DNA from: Rufibacter roseolus
GTDB taxonomy: Bacteria; Bacteroidota; Bacteroidia; Cytophagales; Hymenobacteraceae
Reading direction: 5' to 3'
Length of the DNA: 64,000 nucleotides
Assembly: GCF_017916365.1 (NCBI RefSeq)
Contig: NZ_JAFMSU010000002.1
Coordinates: 1,426,001-1,490,000, forward strand
The notes beneath the pieces are model-generated. The model was given only the letters and a program-made list of their open reading frames with translations, made no database searches and was not told the origin of the DNA. Below, in pieces: positions 26,810-36,861 of this stretch; the first letter of the stretch is position 1; the number at the start of each line of letters is the position of its first letter. The translations under genes and the position numbers were made by a program.

Positions 26810-26908
26810 AATTATCATATCAGGTTATTTCCCAGCACCCATTTGCTTAAGCAGTTCTATCACTGCATTGCAGCACTACCTCCTTTCCAGCTGGCGCCGT
26901 GAGAAATT

Positions 26909-26916
26909 TATCTTTG
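26909..26916 (+). promoter_or_regulatory. Candidate -7 box of the DUF5695-like gene
   Basis: TATCTTTG matches TAnnTTTG and lies 36 bases before the ATG. TTTC about 21 bases upstream is a poor -33 partner. Confidence 0.45.
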
Positions 26917-26952
26917 ACACCCCCTCTATAACTTTCTAAGTTAAAATAGACA

Positions 26953-29718
26953 ATGATGTTTACCCCAAAAACGACTGTTACCTTTAGAAGACTGTTTTTT
27001 CTAACCCTGCTTGGGTGGCAGTTCCTTTCCTGGCCGCTCTCCCTGTTTGCCCAATCATGGAAAGACCTTGCCCAACGCCCCTCCACCTTGGATGTAGAGC
27101 AGGGTACTATTTCCTTTCAAACTCCCTCTTTTAAGGTGGAATTGGTAAAAGCCTCTCAAACCGTATCAGGTTTGCACCCTAAGGCAGAACCGGCTTTTGA
27201 TTATACCCCCGGTGACCGATTGAAAGTGCGTAGCAGTAACGGCATGTATCACCTGGGCGATTTAAACTTGAGAATCCGGGAAGGTCAAGCAGGCCAGTGG
27301 AAGTCTTTTTCAACAGCCTCCCAACGAAAGCCAGTACAAACATTGGCGGCAAAAGGTATTGTTCTGGCGGCCGCAGATCTGGCCAATACTTTGCCGGCAG
27401 ACATACCCCTTACCGTAAAACGTTTCTGGCAATTAGAGCAAGGGCAATTGGTGCTACGCTTTGAATTGACCAACCGTACCGCAAACCCTGTGGAAATTGG
27501 GGCCTTGGGCATTCCCATGATCTTCAACAACATTCTGGAAGGGAAAGACCTGGTACAAGCCCACGCGCAAAGCGTTCTGTATGATCCCTACATTGGTCAG
27601 GATGCTGGGTATTTACAGGTAACCCGTCTGCACGGAAGAGATTCTTCCTTGTTGGTGCTCCCTTACGGAAATTCTCCTTTTGAGGCCTATAACCCTTTGA
27701 ATGATGATCCAACCCCCAGAGGAATTGCCTTTGAAGGCTTCCATGAGTGGATGGTACACAGCAAGGCCTTTGCAGAAAATGAATGGAAAAAAGCAGAGCC
27801 CTGGAACAAACCAACTTCCGTCATCCTAAAACCGGGAGAGTCAAAAAACTATGGGGTTCGCTTTGTGCTGGGAGGAACACCGCAAAACATTGAAAAGAAA
27901 TTACTGCAGAACAATCGTCCCGTAGCCGTGGGCATCCCCGGGTATGTGCTGCCCCAGGACGTGAACGGCAAGCTGTTTATCAGCTATAAGAGCAAAGTCC
28001 GAAGCATAAAGATGGAACCGGAAGGTGCTTTGATCATTACCCCAGCGCCCTCTACTAAAAATGGCTGGAAGGCCTATGCGGTCAAAGGCCAGAAATGGGG
28101 AAGAGCCAGGGTCACGGTTCAGTACGAAGATGGCCTGGTACAGACGGTACATTACAAGGTGATCAAGCCTGAAAAGGAAACCGTAGCCGATTTTGGAAAC
28201 TTTCTAACTACTAAGCAATGGTTTGAAAAAGAAGGTGACCGCTTTGGCCGAAACCCTTCGGTGATCAGTTACGACAATGAGAAGCAGCAGCAGGTGCTGG
28301 AAGATAACCGCGTCTGGATAGCTGGCCTCAGCGATGAAGCAGGAGCCGGTAGTTGGCTGGGGGCTATCATGAAGCAATCCGTTTTGCCTGATAAGAAAGA
28401 AATAGACAAACTCCAGCGGTTTGTAGGGGAAACCCTGTGGGGCCGCATACAGGTAGCAGAAGGCCCGGATAAATACGGGGTTCGCAAAAGCCTTTTCTAT
28501 TATGCGCCCGATTCCATGCCTGCTGGCACTTACAATATTCCTGCAAACCTGAAGGTATGGTCTTTATGGCCCAAAAAGGAAGCATATTCTCTGGGGCGCT
28601 CCTATAACTACCCCCACGTAGCAGCAGCGCATTGGGTACTGTACCGCTTGGCCCGCCACCACAAAGGATTGGTTTCCACCCAATCATGGAACTGGTATTT
28701 GAACAACGCTTATGAAACCGCCATGGCCATGGTTCGTCTGGCACCGCATTATGCTGAGTTCGGGCAAATGGAAGGAACTATCTTTTACATCATTCTTAAA
28801 GATTTAAAGGCCGAGGGAATGAGTGAGATGGCCGGTAAATTGGAGGCAGAAATGAAAAAACGGGCCATTCACTGGGCCTCCCTTTCCTACCCTTTCGGAA
28901 GCGAAATGCCCTGGGATTCAACCGGGCAGGAAGAAGTGTACATCTGGTCGCTCTTTTTCGGTTACGATGATAAAGCCGATGTGACGCTAAACGCCATCCT
29001 TGCCTACATGCCCACCATGCCCCACTGGGCCTACAACGGCAATGCCAGACGCTACTGGGATTTCTTATATGCCGGAGGTTTGCCCAGAGTAGAGCGGATG
29101 ATTCACCACTATGGCTCGGGCCTGAATGCCATTCCTGTGCTAACTGAATACCGCAGGCAACCTGATAATTTGTATTTACTGCGGGTTGGCTATGGCGGCG
29201 TTTTAGGGACGCTCTCTAATATCACAGAAGAGGGCTTTGCCCCCGCTGCTTTTCACAGTTACCCAGCCTCCCTGCACAACGACAGTTACTCCGGAGATTA
29301 CGGCCCAGGGTTCTTTGGCTACGCTGTGAACTCCGCTACTTACCTAACGCAACATCCGGACTTAGGATGGCTGGCTTTTGGCGGCAATGAAAGCTTACAG
29401 AACCAGTGGGTGGAAGTGCAGCCAACCACTGCTGGCAGATCTGCGGCGTTTATTGCACCTGCCGGTTTGTGGATTTCTTTACAGGCAGGAAAGATGAAAA
29501 AGATAGCCTACCATCCCTCTACCGGTCAGGTAAAGATCACCCTTGACGCAGCAGATACCTTTACCCCGGCAGCATTTCTAACCATAGAGCAGCCAGGCCC
29601 TGCAAAAGAAGGTCCAATCTATGGTTTAAAAACAAAAGCGACGAAGGAGAGAAATGGTTATGCCATCAACCTTTCCAGCAAAGAGACTGAAGTAATAATT
29701 GACCGTCAGAAAAAATAA
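26953..29718 (+). CDS. Exported DUF5695-like protein, possible glycan-active enzyme
   Basis: The 921-residue protein has a signal peptide ending near SLFAQS. A beta-sandwich-rich first half (GQLVLRFELTNRTANPVEIGALGIP) is followed by a helical region with repeated HW/YW motifs (YNYPHVAAAHWVLYRLARHH, NYPH, PFGSEMPWDSTGQEEVYIWSLFFGY, MPHWAYNGNARRYWDF), which suggests an (alpha/alpha) barrel. I recognise it as resembling DUF5695 proteins; no reaction is established to my knowledge. It follows the arabinofuranosidase-like gene with its own promoter, so a role on arabinose-containing glycans is inference. Confidence 0.8.
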   Translation: MMFTPKTTVTFRRLFFLTLLGWQFLSWPLSLFAQSWKDLAQRPSTLDVEQGTISFQTPSFKVELVKASQTVSGLHPKAEPAFDYTPGDRLKVRSSNGMYHLGDLNLRIREGQAGQWKSFSTASQRKPVQTLAAKGIVLAAADLANTLPADIPLTVKRFWQLEQGQLVLRFELTNRTANPVEIGALGIPMIFNNILEGKDLVQAHAQSVLYDPYIGQDAGYLQVTRLHGRDSSLLVLPYGNSPFEAYNPLNDDPTPRGIAFEGFHEWMVHSKAFAENEWKKAEPWNKPTSVILKPGESKNYGVRFVLGGTPQNIEKKLLQNNRPVAVGIPGYVLPQDVNGKLFISYKSKVRSIKMEPEGALIITPAPSTKNGWKAYAVKGQKWGRARVTVQYEDGLVQTVHYKVIKPEKETVADFGNFLTTKQWFEKEGDRFGRNPSVISYDNEKQQQVLEDNRVWIAGLSDEAGAGSWLGAIMKQSVLPDKKEIDKLQRFVGETLWGRIQVAEGPDKYGVRKSLFYYAPDSMPAGTYNIPANLKVWSLWPKKEAYSLGRSYNYPHVAAAHWVLYRLARHHKGLVSTQSWNWYLNNAYETAMAMVRLAPHYAEFGQMEGTIFYIILKDLKAEGMSEMAGKLEAEMKKRAIHWASLSYPFGSEMPWDSTGQEEVYIWSLFFGYDDKADVTLNAILAYMPTMPHWAYNGNARRYWDFLYAGGLPRVERMIHHYGSGLNAIPVLTEYRRQPDNLYLLRVGYGGVLGTLSNITEEGFAPAAFHSYPASLHNDSYSGDYGPGFFGYAVNSATYLTQHPDLGWLAFGGNESLQNQWVEVQPTTAGRSAAFIAPAGLWISLQAGKMKKIAYHPSTGQVKITLDAADTFTPAAFLTIEQPGPAKEGPIYGLKTKATKERNGYAINLSSKETEVIIDRQKK

Positions 29719-29735
29719 CAGCCAGGTAGAACATG

Positions 29736-29785
29736 AAAGCAGGAAGGGGCCATCAATTAAAGCATGATGGCGTCTTCCTGCTTTT
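29736..29785 (+). terminator. Hairpin terminator after DUF5695-like gene
   Basis: AAAGCAGGAAG and CTTCCTGCTTT pair, with an inner CCATCA/TGATGG stem and T-run after. Confidence 0.85.
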
Positions 29786-29883
29786 GCACCGCCTTGTAGC
29801 CCCTACCTTTCCATAGCCTTTTCTGCCGAATATAATCCCGGAGTATATACTGCTAAAAGTATTGCAAGCACCTGTTGATCCCA

Positions 29884-30648
29884 TCAATCCCAGACTTCAT
29901 TCATTTCTGTTAGGATGATCGGTTTGCCATCAGTTATTACAATGGTATGCTCATGTTGGGTCACAAAACCTCCCCTGTTGCCCACCAATGTCCAACCGTC
30001 TTTCATGGTGTTGGCGATGGTTGAATTGGTGGAAATAAAGGTTTCGATGGCCACTACAGAGTTCTTTCTAAATCTCTTTAAGTTCAACCTGTCATAATAA
30101 TTGGCGATCTCACTGGGTTCTTCGTGCAATTGTCTCCCGATCCCATGACCAGTCAGGTTTTTGATTACCTTATACCCAGCTTTGTTTGCTTCATTCTCAA
30201 TCAGCCGACCTATTTCTGCAATCCGTACGCCTCCCTTTATGTTTTCAATTGCCTTTCTCAAGATCTTCTTGGAAGCATCTACCAGGGGTTGATGGTGATG
30301 AATATCCTGCCCTAAAACGAAGGAGCCTCCATTGTCTGCCCAAAAACCATCTAATTCAGCAGAAACGTCAATATTGATCAAATCACCTTCCTGAAGCACC
30401 TTTTTATCTGAAGGGATGCCATGGGCGATTTCGTTGTTCAAACTGATACAGGTCCAGCCAGGAAACCCATAGGACAAGGCAGGGGCTGATTTGGCACCGT
30501 ATTGCTTCAGTAACGCGCCTCCAAAATTGTCCAGGTCTTTTGTTGTCATACCCGGTTGAGCATAGTTCCGCATTTGCTTCAGGGTTAATGCTACAACCTC
30601 ACTTATCCGCTGCATTCCAATAAGTTCAGATTCACTTGTGATTGACAT
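29884..30648 (-). CDS. map: Type I methionine aminopeptidase
   Basis: The 254-residue cytoplasmic enzyme removes the initiator Met. All metal ligands can be placed: Asp94 and Asp105 (INIDVSAELDGFWADNG), His168 (GHGIGRQLHEEP), Glu202 (VVAIETF) and Glu233 (TQHEHTIVI), with the substrate-binding His76 in NEIAHGIP. It stands alone among glycan genes, not with ribosomal protein genes, so it may be a second, accessory copy; this cannot be told from the window. Confidence 0.96.
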   Translation of the reverse strand: MSITSESELIGMQRISEVVALTLKQMRNYAQPGMTTKDLDNFGGALLKQYGAKSAPALSYGFPGWTCISLNNEIAHGIPSDKKVLQEGDLINIDVSAELDGFWADNGGSFVLGQDIHHHQPLVDASKKILRKAIENIKGGVRIAEIGRLIENEANKAGYKVIKNLTGHGIGRQLHEEPSEIANYYDRLNLKRFRKNSVVAIETFISTNSTIANTMKDGWTLVGNRGGFVTQHEHTIVITDGKPIILTEMNEVWD

Positions 30649-30897
30649 AGGCTTCTTGTTTAGACTTCATTTACTATTAGACCTAACCGATGGTGGCAGG
30701 AATTGTTGCTTTTGGCAGGCGATATGCTGTCAAGCCGCTGCACTGGAAGCAAGTTAACACCTTTGACGAACCTTCAATCAGCCTTTCCCTCATATCGCAA
30801 CTTAGCTAGTGAAAAGGTGGACTTAGTTCTAGGTGTCTTACAACTCAGGTGAACTTGTTGAATGAATCGGCGCTGCTTTTGGCAAAGTTTAAAAAAA
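30649..30897. other. Intergenic region without recognised features
   Basis: No gene or clear regulatory element was found between the map start and the GH9 terminator. Confidence 0.4.
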
Positions 30898-30944
30898 TAG
30901 CGCAAGAAATAAGCCGCAAACCGTTGGGCTTATTTCTTGCGCTA
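30898..30944 (-). terminator. Terminator of the GH9 gene
   Basis: TAGCGCAAGAAATAAGCC pairs perfectly with its complement at 30927-30944, and the minus-strand transcript ends in a run of seven T. Confidence 0.92.
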
Positions 30945-30964
30945 AACTGAAGAGAGAAATCCGT

Positions 30965-33499
30965 TTACTTCACTAAATTCTTGAACGCCGATCCAAAGAT
31001 CAGATAAGCGGTATTGCCACCAATGGTTCCTTCGTTCTGGCCCCACAGGAAAGGCCAGTCGTCGTAGTTCTCAAAGTGGTCGGGTTTTCTGAACAGGATA
31101 CCGGGGGCAACGTTGCCCGGGATAAAGGAGAAATCGGCCCGGTTGTTACCGTAGAAGACTGCTTTGGGGCGGGTAGCGCCCACGGTAGCCACTAGGGAAT
31201 AATTATGGTACGGATGCGCTCCGAACAGATAGTTTGTGGCTTTGAAAGCATGCTGCCCCTCAATGATCTCAGGGAAGTATTTGCTCGCAAAGCAAACGGT
31301 AGTCCCGAAGCTCATCACGTCCCCGCTGCCTGCCCAGTTGGTAAGGCCAATTGGCACGCCGTAGGGATTGTTCTTTTCAAGGCCGGCAATGTATTCTTTG
31401 TACTTCACCACGTACGGACGGAGCTTTTCTTTGTAGGAGGCGTCCAGGTGCGGGATGGCATCCAGGGCCGTTAATAGGTTTCCGCTCACGTTACGCTCCA
31501 GGGATGGCCATAGAAGCTCCTGGAACCTATCCAAATACTGCTTTTCGTTGGTGGCAATGTACAGCTGAAGGTTGGTGGCCATGTTGGCGGCGTTACCTCT
31601 GCCACTAGTATCCTGCTTCTGGTTGGCCAGTAAGGCAGTGGCCTCTTTCAACAGCCTTTTCGACTGGGTCAATGCTCTCGCCGAAAGGTCATCGTTGTAT
31701 CCTTTCAAAGCCCGACTGGCAGCGGCAAACATTGTGGCAGCCCTGAGGTCCAGTTCGGGTTCGCGGCTGGTGAAGGCCCACAGATCATCTTTCACGCCGC
31801 TGGAGCGACCGTCCTTGGCTACTTCATACGGACCGAGTTTGGGGTTGTAAGGAAGGCCATCTGTCAAGGAAGCGGCGTCACCCAGGTGGTGGTAGTTATC
31901 CAGCACCGAGTTAGAGAGCGTCTGGGCCATGTGGCCTATGATCTCTGCTTGGGCTACCAGGTTCAGAGTGCCGTGCTCAATAAACTGCAACACATCCGGG
32001 ATTCCATCGGGGCGGTGAAGGTCTACGTAACGCTGCTTCTGGTCAATAAACGTCTGGTCGCGCTGGGGTTTGAAGCTTTCCCAGGTTTTGACAAAGTTCT
32101 GCACCACGCTGATGTTCGAGCCGGTCTCGATGTCAAAATCCCCAGCATCAAAGAAACCTCCTACGTTCAGGCCAGGTATCAGGTCCAGCGCTTTGTATTT
32201 GGTATCTGTGGTTGGGCCCTGGGCATGAAGGTCGAAGTGATCGGTGTTAGGAGGGGCCTGGCGGTAACCTTCCTTGAACGGCTCGCCGTGCCACACCCGG
32301 TACGCTTCGTTCACGAACATATGGTTCATGTGGATGGGGATCCAGATGTCGCTGGTAGCATCGGTGATCTTGCTGTACACCTGCTCCCCGATCAGGAAAT
32401 TATTGGTCTTGGTGTCTCCGTACTGAATGTAGTAGATACCAGGCGTCTTCACGGATGAGAAATCGAACTTCACGTAGTGGTACTTAAAGTAGTCCCCCCA
32501 GGGTGCGATTTTGCCGGTGAATACCTTGGTGGCTTTGCCGTCATCGCCTACTTTAAAAATAGAGGCGCTCTTAGCGGGTTTATCTTTCTTGTCCAGTTCA
32601 ATGATAGAAACTTTGGGTTGCGCAGGAAGGTAGCCTACTTGGGAGAACCCGATGTTGGGATCTCTTACCCAGCCTTTGATAGCGTTCGGCTCCACAGTCC
32701 AGGTCAACACCTTGCCGGTTTTCCCGGCCGGAAGCAAGCTGCGCACCACAAACCAGCCGTTCTGGGCCAGCATACGGCCATCGAACAGCATCAGGTCGGC
32801 ATCTTGAGAGGTGATTTTTACCATCCGTTCTTGGGCATCGGGCGCAAACAGGAAGGTACGACCGGTTTCCAGCGGAAGCGGATCTATGAATTTGCCGGTT
32901 CCCCGGTCATCGGAAGTGACGTAGCCTTTGTATTGCTTCGGTTTCTGGCTGTTTGGCCGCGTAACGGTATTGCCTACCACATAGCGCGGGAAGAGATTAG
33001 GGCGACCATCCACCAAATAGTTCTTGGCCCAGTATTGCGAGGGCAGGAACTCCAGGTTAAACCCGGCGCTTCCTTCCAGTGCCTTGGGAACTGGTTTGTC
33101 CAGGTAAACGGCTATCTCTACGCCTTTGCCCTTGGCCGTCACTACTACCCGTGAATCAAAATTGTATTCTTTGTACCGTAACGTAGCCTCTACCGTTTTG
33201 GCGGCCCGGTCTACTTTCCGGTTGAGAATGTCAGGCACCAGGTCCCACTGCTCCGGCGTGTTGGAGAGCCGCACTGCACCGCCTTGCGCGGTTCTTACGC
33301 CATGGTGGATCAATTCTATCCCGGCGTTCTTCTCATCGTTGAAACCTCCGGTAAAAAGGTTGTTGTACACCAGCACATTGACGCCTTGCTGCTCAAAATA
33401 CTCACGGTCATTGAGCTTCAGATCCTGGCCCGAAGCATACTGGTATGCCCCAAGTAGTAGCATGGCTGCTGGTAAAAGTATCCGTCTTTTCATATTCAT
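30965..33499 (-). CDS. GH9-family glycoside hydrolase (endoglucanase-like)
   Basis: The exported 844-residue protein (signal MKRRILLPAAMLLLGAYQ) has an N-terminal beta-rich region of about 280 residues, a CelD-type Ig-like domain (GFSQVGYLPAQPKVSIIEL), then a GH9 catalytic domain. The candidate base lies in GGFFDAGDFD and the acid in WGQNEGTIGGN near the C-terminus. GH9 enzymes mostly cut beta-1,4-glucans; some cut xyloglucan or glucosamine polymers. It is the last gene of the minus-strand glycan block and has its own terminator. Exact specificity is not readable. Confidence 0.92.
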   Translation of the reverse strand: MNMKRRILLPAAMLLLGAYQYASGQDLKLNDREYFEQQGVNVLVYNNLFTGGFNDEKNAGIELIHHGVRTAQGGAVRLSNTPEQWDLVPDILNRKVDRAAKTVEATLRYKEYNFDSRVVVTAKGKGVEIAVYLDKPVPKALEGSAGFNLEFLPSQYWAKNYLVDGRPNLFPRYVVGNTVTRPNSQKPKQYKGYVTSDDRGTGKFIDPLPLETGRTFLFAPDAQERMVKITSQDADLMLFDGRMLAQNGWFVVRSLLPAGKTGKVLTWTVEPNAIKGWVRDPNIGFSQVGYLPAQPKVSIIELDKKDKPAKSASIFKVGDDGKATKVFTGKIAPWGDYFKYHYVKFDFSSVKTPGIYYIQYGDTKTNNFLIGEQVYSKITDATSDIWIPIHMNHMFVNEAYRVWHGEPFKEGYRQAPPNTDHFDLHAQGPTTDTKYKALDLIPGLNVGGFFDAGDFDIETGSNISVVQNFVKTWESFKPQRDQTFIDQKQRYVDLHRPDGIPDVLQFIEHGTLNLVAQAEIIGHMAQTLSNSVLDNYHHLGDAASLTDGLPYNPKLGPYEVAKDGRSSGVKDDLWAFTSREPELDLRAATMFAAASRALKGYNDDLSARALTQSKRLLKEATALLANQKQDTSGRGNAANMATNLQLYIATNEKQYLDRFQELLWPSLERNVSGNLLTALDAIPHLDASYKEKLRPYVVKYKEYIAGLEKNNPYGVPIGLTNWAGSGDVMSFGTTVCFASKYFPEIIEGQHAFKATNYLFGAHPYHNYSLVATVGATRPKAVFYGNNRADFSFIPGNVAPGILFRKPDHFENYDDWPFLWGQNEGTIGGNTAYLIFGSAFKNLVK

Positions 33500-33656
33500 T
33501 AAATCCGTCTCTTCATTTTTAAAAATATGTAATCCCTGCTAGTCAGCCCTCTTATACCAATTAATGATAAGCTTCTTCCTTATTTGTCTATCTTCCTGGA
33601 CTGTCCCCTGAAAAGCCAGGGCGTAATGGCCGGTTACTCTAGCTAGGTAACTTGCA

Positions 33657-33682
33657 CCAGGTCTGTCGGGTGACAGACCTGG
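33657..33682. terminator. Hairpin between GH43 and GH9 genes
   Basis: CCAGGTCTGTC and GACAGACCTGG form an 11-pair perfect stem with a 4-base loop. There is no T-run, so it may stabilise or attenuate the transcript rather than end it. Confidence 0.6.
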
Positions 33683-33773
33683 GAAGTGGCCTTTGGGTTT
33701 TGAGCCTAAAAATCAAAAATGTAGTCTAAACCACCGGTTAGCTACTGGGGTGAATCCCTGTTACTTGGTCTTC

Positions 33774-35534
33774 TTACTGCGGCTGTACATCATTGGCTGA
33801 CGTAGCGTACAAACCTATCAAAGTGCCCGTGAAACCTCCTGCCACATTGGTGGAGAGAATATCACCTGACACCGGGCCGCCCAGATTCACGAAGCTTTTC
33901 CCATCCGTTGAATAGCTGAACTGGTAGGCATCGCCCTCTGCCTTTACCCGCAGTTGTATTGGCTTATTGACATCAACTTTTTGGCTGGCTATGACTTTAG
34001 AGGCGCCTTTTTCGGTTCTTTCCAGAACCAGGTAAGCGTCTTTGCCTTTTCTGGTCAGGCCGAACACGTAGTTGAAGGCCTCGCTTTGCAGCAACGTAAT
34101 ACCCGCCAGATCCTTTTCTGAGGCAGGCTTGTAGTCTAAGGTGGTGGTATAAGTGAAACTGTTGTGCTGCTGACGGAGGAAGAGGGTAGAGGTGGGTTTT
34201 ACCTCCTTGATGTTTGCCGGGAACGGGTTAATCTGCAAACCTTTCTTTGTCTGGGAAATAAAAGCCTCGCGTGGGCCTCTTAAACCAACCCAGCGGTAGT
34301 CCAGGTTCTTGGAAGTAAAGTTGTCAGTGAAGGTGAAGTTGCCATTGGGGATGAAGCTTTCTTTTCCGGTTTTGTTTTCCACGCCGGCAGGTGTTTTCAG
34401 CTTTGGCTCCATGGGTACAAGTCCATTGACAAAAACCGGGAACTGGCCCGACCAATCAACAGGCAGGATAAAGGTTTCGCGCCCAATGTTGACGCGGTTC
34501 TTCTCGTTCGGCCGGATACCCAGGAACACGCCATAGTGTTTCCCATCGGGGCCTTCTACCAGATCAGCGTGGCCGGCCCAATCTACTTTGTTTGGTCTGT
34601 TCTGGCTAAGGTGTCTTTGTGACAGGATGGGATTGTTGGGAGCAGGTGTAAAGGGGCCTTTGGGGCTATCGCTTATAAACACCACCTCGCTGTGGTTTCC
34701 GCCGGTACCGCCCTCGGCGCACATCAGGTAATACTTTCCGTTTCTTTTGTAGATGTGGGGAGCTTCAATCCAGATCGGTTTTTTGGCGAGGTCTACCCCA
34801 CCGTTTACTATAATCTTGTCAGTTCCGGCAATGACCTGGTCTTTTTCAAGGTCATAGTCCCACACCTTGATCACCCGGTGCCCTTCATACAGTTCTGTCC
34901 CTTTATCCGGGGCATCATTGTGTACCACGTAGGCTTTCCCGTTGTCATCGAAGAAAAGAGAGGGATCTATCCCCTGGAAATTCAGCTTGAACGGGTCGCT
35001 CCAACCCTTGGCCGGGTCTTTTGATTTCACCACAATGTTCCCTGCGCCTCCGGCAAATGCCGTCACGATCATGTAGAACGTGTCATTGTTGGGGTTGTAC
35101 TCTATGTCCGGGGCATAGACGCCGGCGCTGATTCCCGTATCATGCACGTCCAGCTGCGATACGCGGTCCAACGCGTGTCCGATCTGCGTCCAGTTCACCA
35201 GGTCCTTTGAATGGAACACCGGTACCCCAGGGAAAATAGCGAAAGTGGAAGCTACCAGGTAGTAATCGCTGCCCTTGCGCGTGATGGCTGGGTCTGGATA
35301 GGCGCCTTGTAGAATAGGGTTATAGAACTCTCCCGGTTTTAGGGGATTATCACTGTAAACTTTGTCTTGGCCTTCGTAGACAGAATTGGAAAACACCGGG
35401 GCGTTTTTAGCCTTCTTTTTTAGATTCTGGCTATTCCCAGGTAGGCCCATAAATGAAAATAAGGCCACCAAAACACAGAGCATAGCTACCAGTCTTTTTC
35501 CCTGAGGAGCAGACCCAAATTTGATTCTCTTCAT
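33774..35534 (-). CDS. GH43 beta-xylosidase/arabinofuranosidase-like enzyme
   Basis: The exported 586-residue protein has a five-bladed propeller domain with the GH43 triad: Asp in GAYPDPAI, Asp in QGIDPSLF and Glu in WIEAPHIYKRNGKYYL. A C-terminal concanavalin-like domain of about 190 residues (SFTYTTTLDYKP, YQFSYSTDGKSF) is the GH43_C2/DUF1349 type found in xylosidases. It likely trims xylo-oligosaccharides in the periplasm. It lies between the GH9 and esterase genes in the same direction with gaps of 250-270 bases, so separate promoters or processing are likely. Confidence 0.93.
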   Translation of the reverse strand: MKRIKFGSAPQGKRLVAMLCVLVALFSFMGLPGNSQNLKKKAKNAPVFSNSVYEGQDKVYSDNPLKPGEFYNPILQGAYPDPAITRKGSDYYLVASTFAIFPGVPVFHSKDLVNWTQIGHALDRVSQLDVHDTGISAGVYAPDIEYNPNNDTFYMIVTAFAGGAGNIVVKSKDPAKGWSDPFKLNFQGIDPSLFFDDNGKAYVVHNDAPDKGTELYEGHRVIKVWDYDLEKDQVIAGTDKIIVNGGVDLAKKPIWIEAPHIYKRNGKYYLMCAEGGTGGNHSEVVFISDSPKGPFTPAPNNPILSQRHLSQNRPNKVDWAGHADLVEGPDGKHYGVFLGIRPNEKNRVNIGRETFILPVDWSGQFPVFVNGLVPMEPKLKTPAGVENKTGKESFIPNGNFTFTDNFTSKNLDYRWVGLRGPREAFISQTKKGLQINPFPANIKEVKPTSTLFLRQQHNSFTYTTTLDYKPASEKDLAGITLLQSEAFNYVFGLTRKGKDAYLVLERTEKGASKVIASQKVDVNKPIQLRVKAEGDAYQFSYSTDGKSFVNLGGPVSGDILSTNVAGGFTGTLIGLYATSANDVQPQ

Positions 35535-35567
35535 CTTAGAATTTTATTACTGATTTTTTAGTCTAGA

Positions 35568-35603
35568 CTCCTGTCACTTCTGATTCATAAGAAGTGACAG
35601 GAG
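35568..35603. terminator. Hairpin upstream of GH43 gene
   Basis: CTCCTGTCACTTCT and AGAAGTGACAGGAG make a 14-pair perfect stem with an 8-base loop. It lies 34 bases before the GH43 start and 180 bases after the esterase stop. It could end the esterase transcript or protect a processed 5' end. Confidence 0.6.
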
Positions 35604-35782
35604 AATGATGTTAGTGTTACTTTTTAAGTTTTCGTACCTGAAACCATCTTACATTCAGGAGGTCCCAGAATAAATTATTTCAACCCAAGAGCATCTGTTT
35701 TTCCGCATTTGCGGACTAAGCGGCATTTGCCTCTAAGCGGTTCGCCTCTTAGGTTAAATCACTCCCTTTACAGACTTTCTGA

Positions 35783-36745
35783 TTACTTCTTAGCCTGGGG
35801 CTTAAGGAATTTGTTAACCTCCAGCCAGTAAATAAAGGCATCGAACCAACGGTTACTGGTTTTGTCTGGGTTGCCCAGACCGAAACCGTGGCCGCCGTTC
35901 TGGTAGAGGTGGAACTCCACGGGGATGCCCGCCTTGAACCAGGAATCCACTACCCCAAATTGACCGCGGAACAGGAAATCATCGGAGGCAATGGCGTTGA
36001 ACATGGGCGGGGCGTTCTTAGGAACTTCCACCGGACCCATTCCGCCGTAGATCGGGCCGATGAAAGCCAGTTTCATGGTCTTGGAGTTAAGGGTAGAGTG
36101 CAGGGTGAGGCCGGCACCCGCCGAGAAGCCGATCATGCCTATTCGGTTTGTATCCACCCCCCACTCTTTGGAGCGCTTCAGGATCATGGCGTAAGCGGCC
36201 TCGGCATCTTCTAACTGGTTAGACAGGTCTAACTGCGGCATGCTGGGCGGAGTTGCAGTTGTACTGGCTGATGCGCTGGCGGAGGGAGCTGGGGCCGGGG
36301 CGTTGCGGGGCCGGTCCATCCAGGCCTTGAAATCCTCCAGCGTCTCCGGCGTGGGGTGCAAGCGGTATTTCAGCACGAAGGCAGCGATTCCTTTGTCCGC
36401 CAGGGCCTGGGCTACTTCCCAGCCCTCATTGCCCATGGAGAGCCACCGGTAACCGCCACCGGGCGCCACGATCACGGCCGTGCCATTCGCCTTTCCCGGA
36501 GCAGGCAGGAAGGGTGTGAGGGTTGCAGTGGAGATGTTCCGCGCCATAGGGTCTCCCCACTGCTTGAACCAGGTCTCAGGGGCTTTCTGCCCCTCCACCC
36601 CACCGGTACCCAGCGGAATGGCTTTTGGCTCAGCCGGGGCCTTGAGTGGATAGATGGTACCATCCTGCGCCATGGCAGGTGCAGCAGAGACTAATAAGAG
36701 GACCAGAACGGATCTTTTAGCCAGTTTTATAAAATTGTAAGTCAT
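35783..36745 (-). CDS. Alpha/beta-hydrolase, acetylxylan-esterase-like
   Basis: The exported 320-residue protein has an alpha/beta-hydrolase fold. The oxyanion region is VIVAPGGGYRWLS, the nucleophile Ser lies in GMIGFSAGAG, Asp in AIASDDFLF and His in NGGHGFGLG. An Ala/Pro/Ser/Thr-rich insert (about residues 166-190) interrupts the cap. Related enzymes deacetylate xylan or xylo-oligosaccharides, which fits the flanking GH43 genes. Specificity is inference. Confidence 0.88.
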   Translation of the reverse strand: MTYNFIKLAKRSVLVLLLVSAAPAMAQDGTIYPLKAPAEPKAIPLGTGGVEGQKAPETWFKQWGDPMARNISTATLTPFLPAPGKANGTAVIVAPGGGYRWLSMGNEGWEVAQALADKGIAAFVLKYRLHPTPETLEDFKAWMDRPRNAPAPAPSASASASTTATPPSMPQLDLSNQLEDAEAAYAMILKRSKEWGVDTNRIGMIGFSAGAGLTLHSTLNSKTMKLAFIGPIYGGMGPVEVPKNAPPMFNAIASDDFLFRGQFGVVDSWFKAGIPVEFHLYQNGGHGFGLGNPDKTSNRWFDAFIYWLEVNKFLKPQAKK

Positions 36746-36861
36746 GGAGAAATGATTTTAAATGTTCGTTAAAAGATTGGGTATGATTACAAGAGCATAG
36801 GAGTTTCCTTTTCTGCCTTGTTTGCGTTTTGCTAGCCAGGTCTTGCCCTATTTTTCAATGA

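Noticed and set aside
33657..35603. Perfect hairpins in the GH43 block as strong terminators
   Set aside because: Both lack a T-run on the transcribed strand, so full termination is not supported. They are listed as hairpins with lower confidence.
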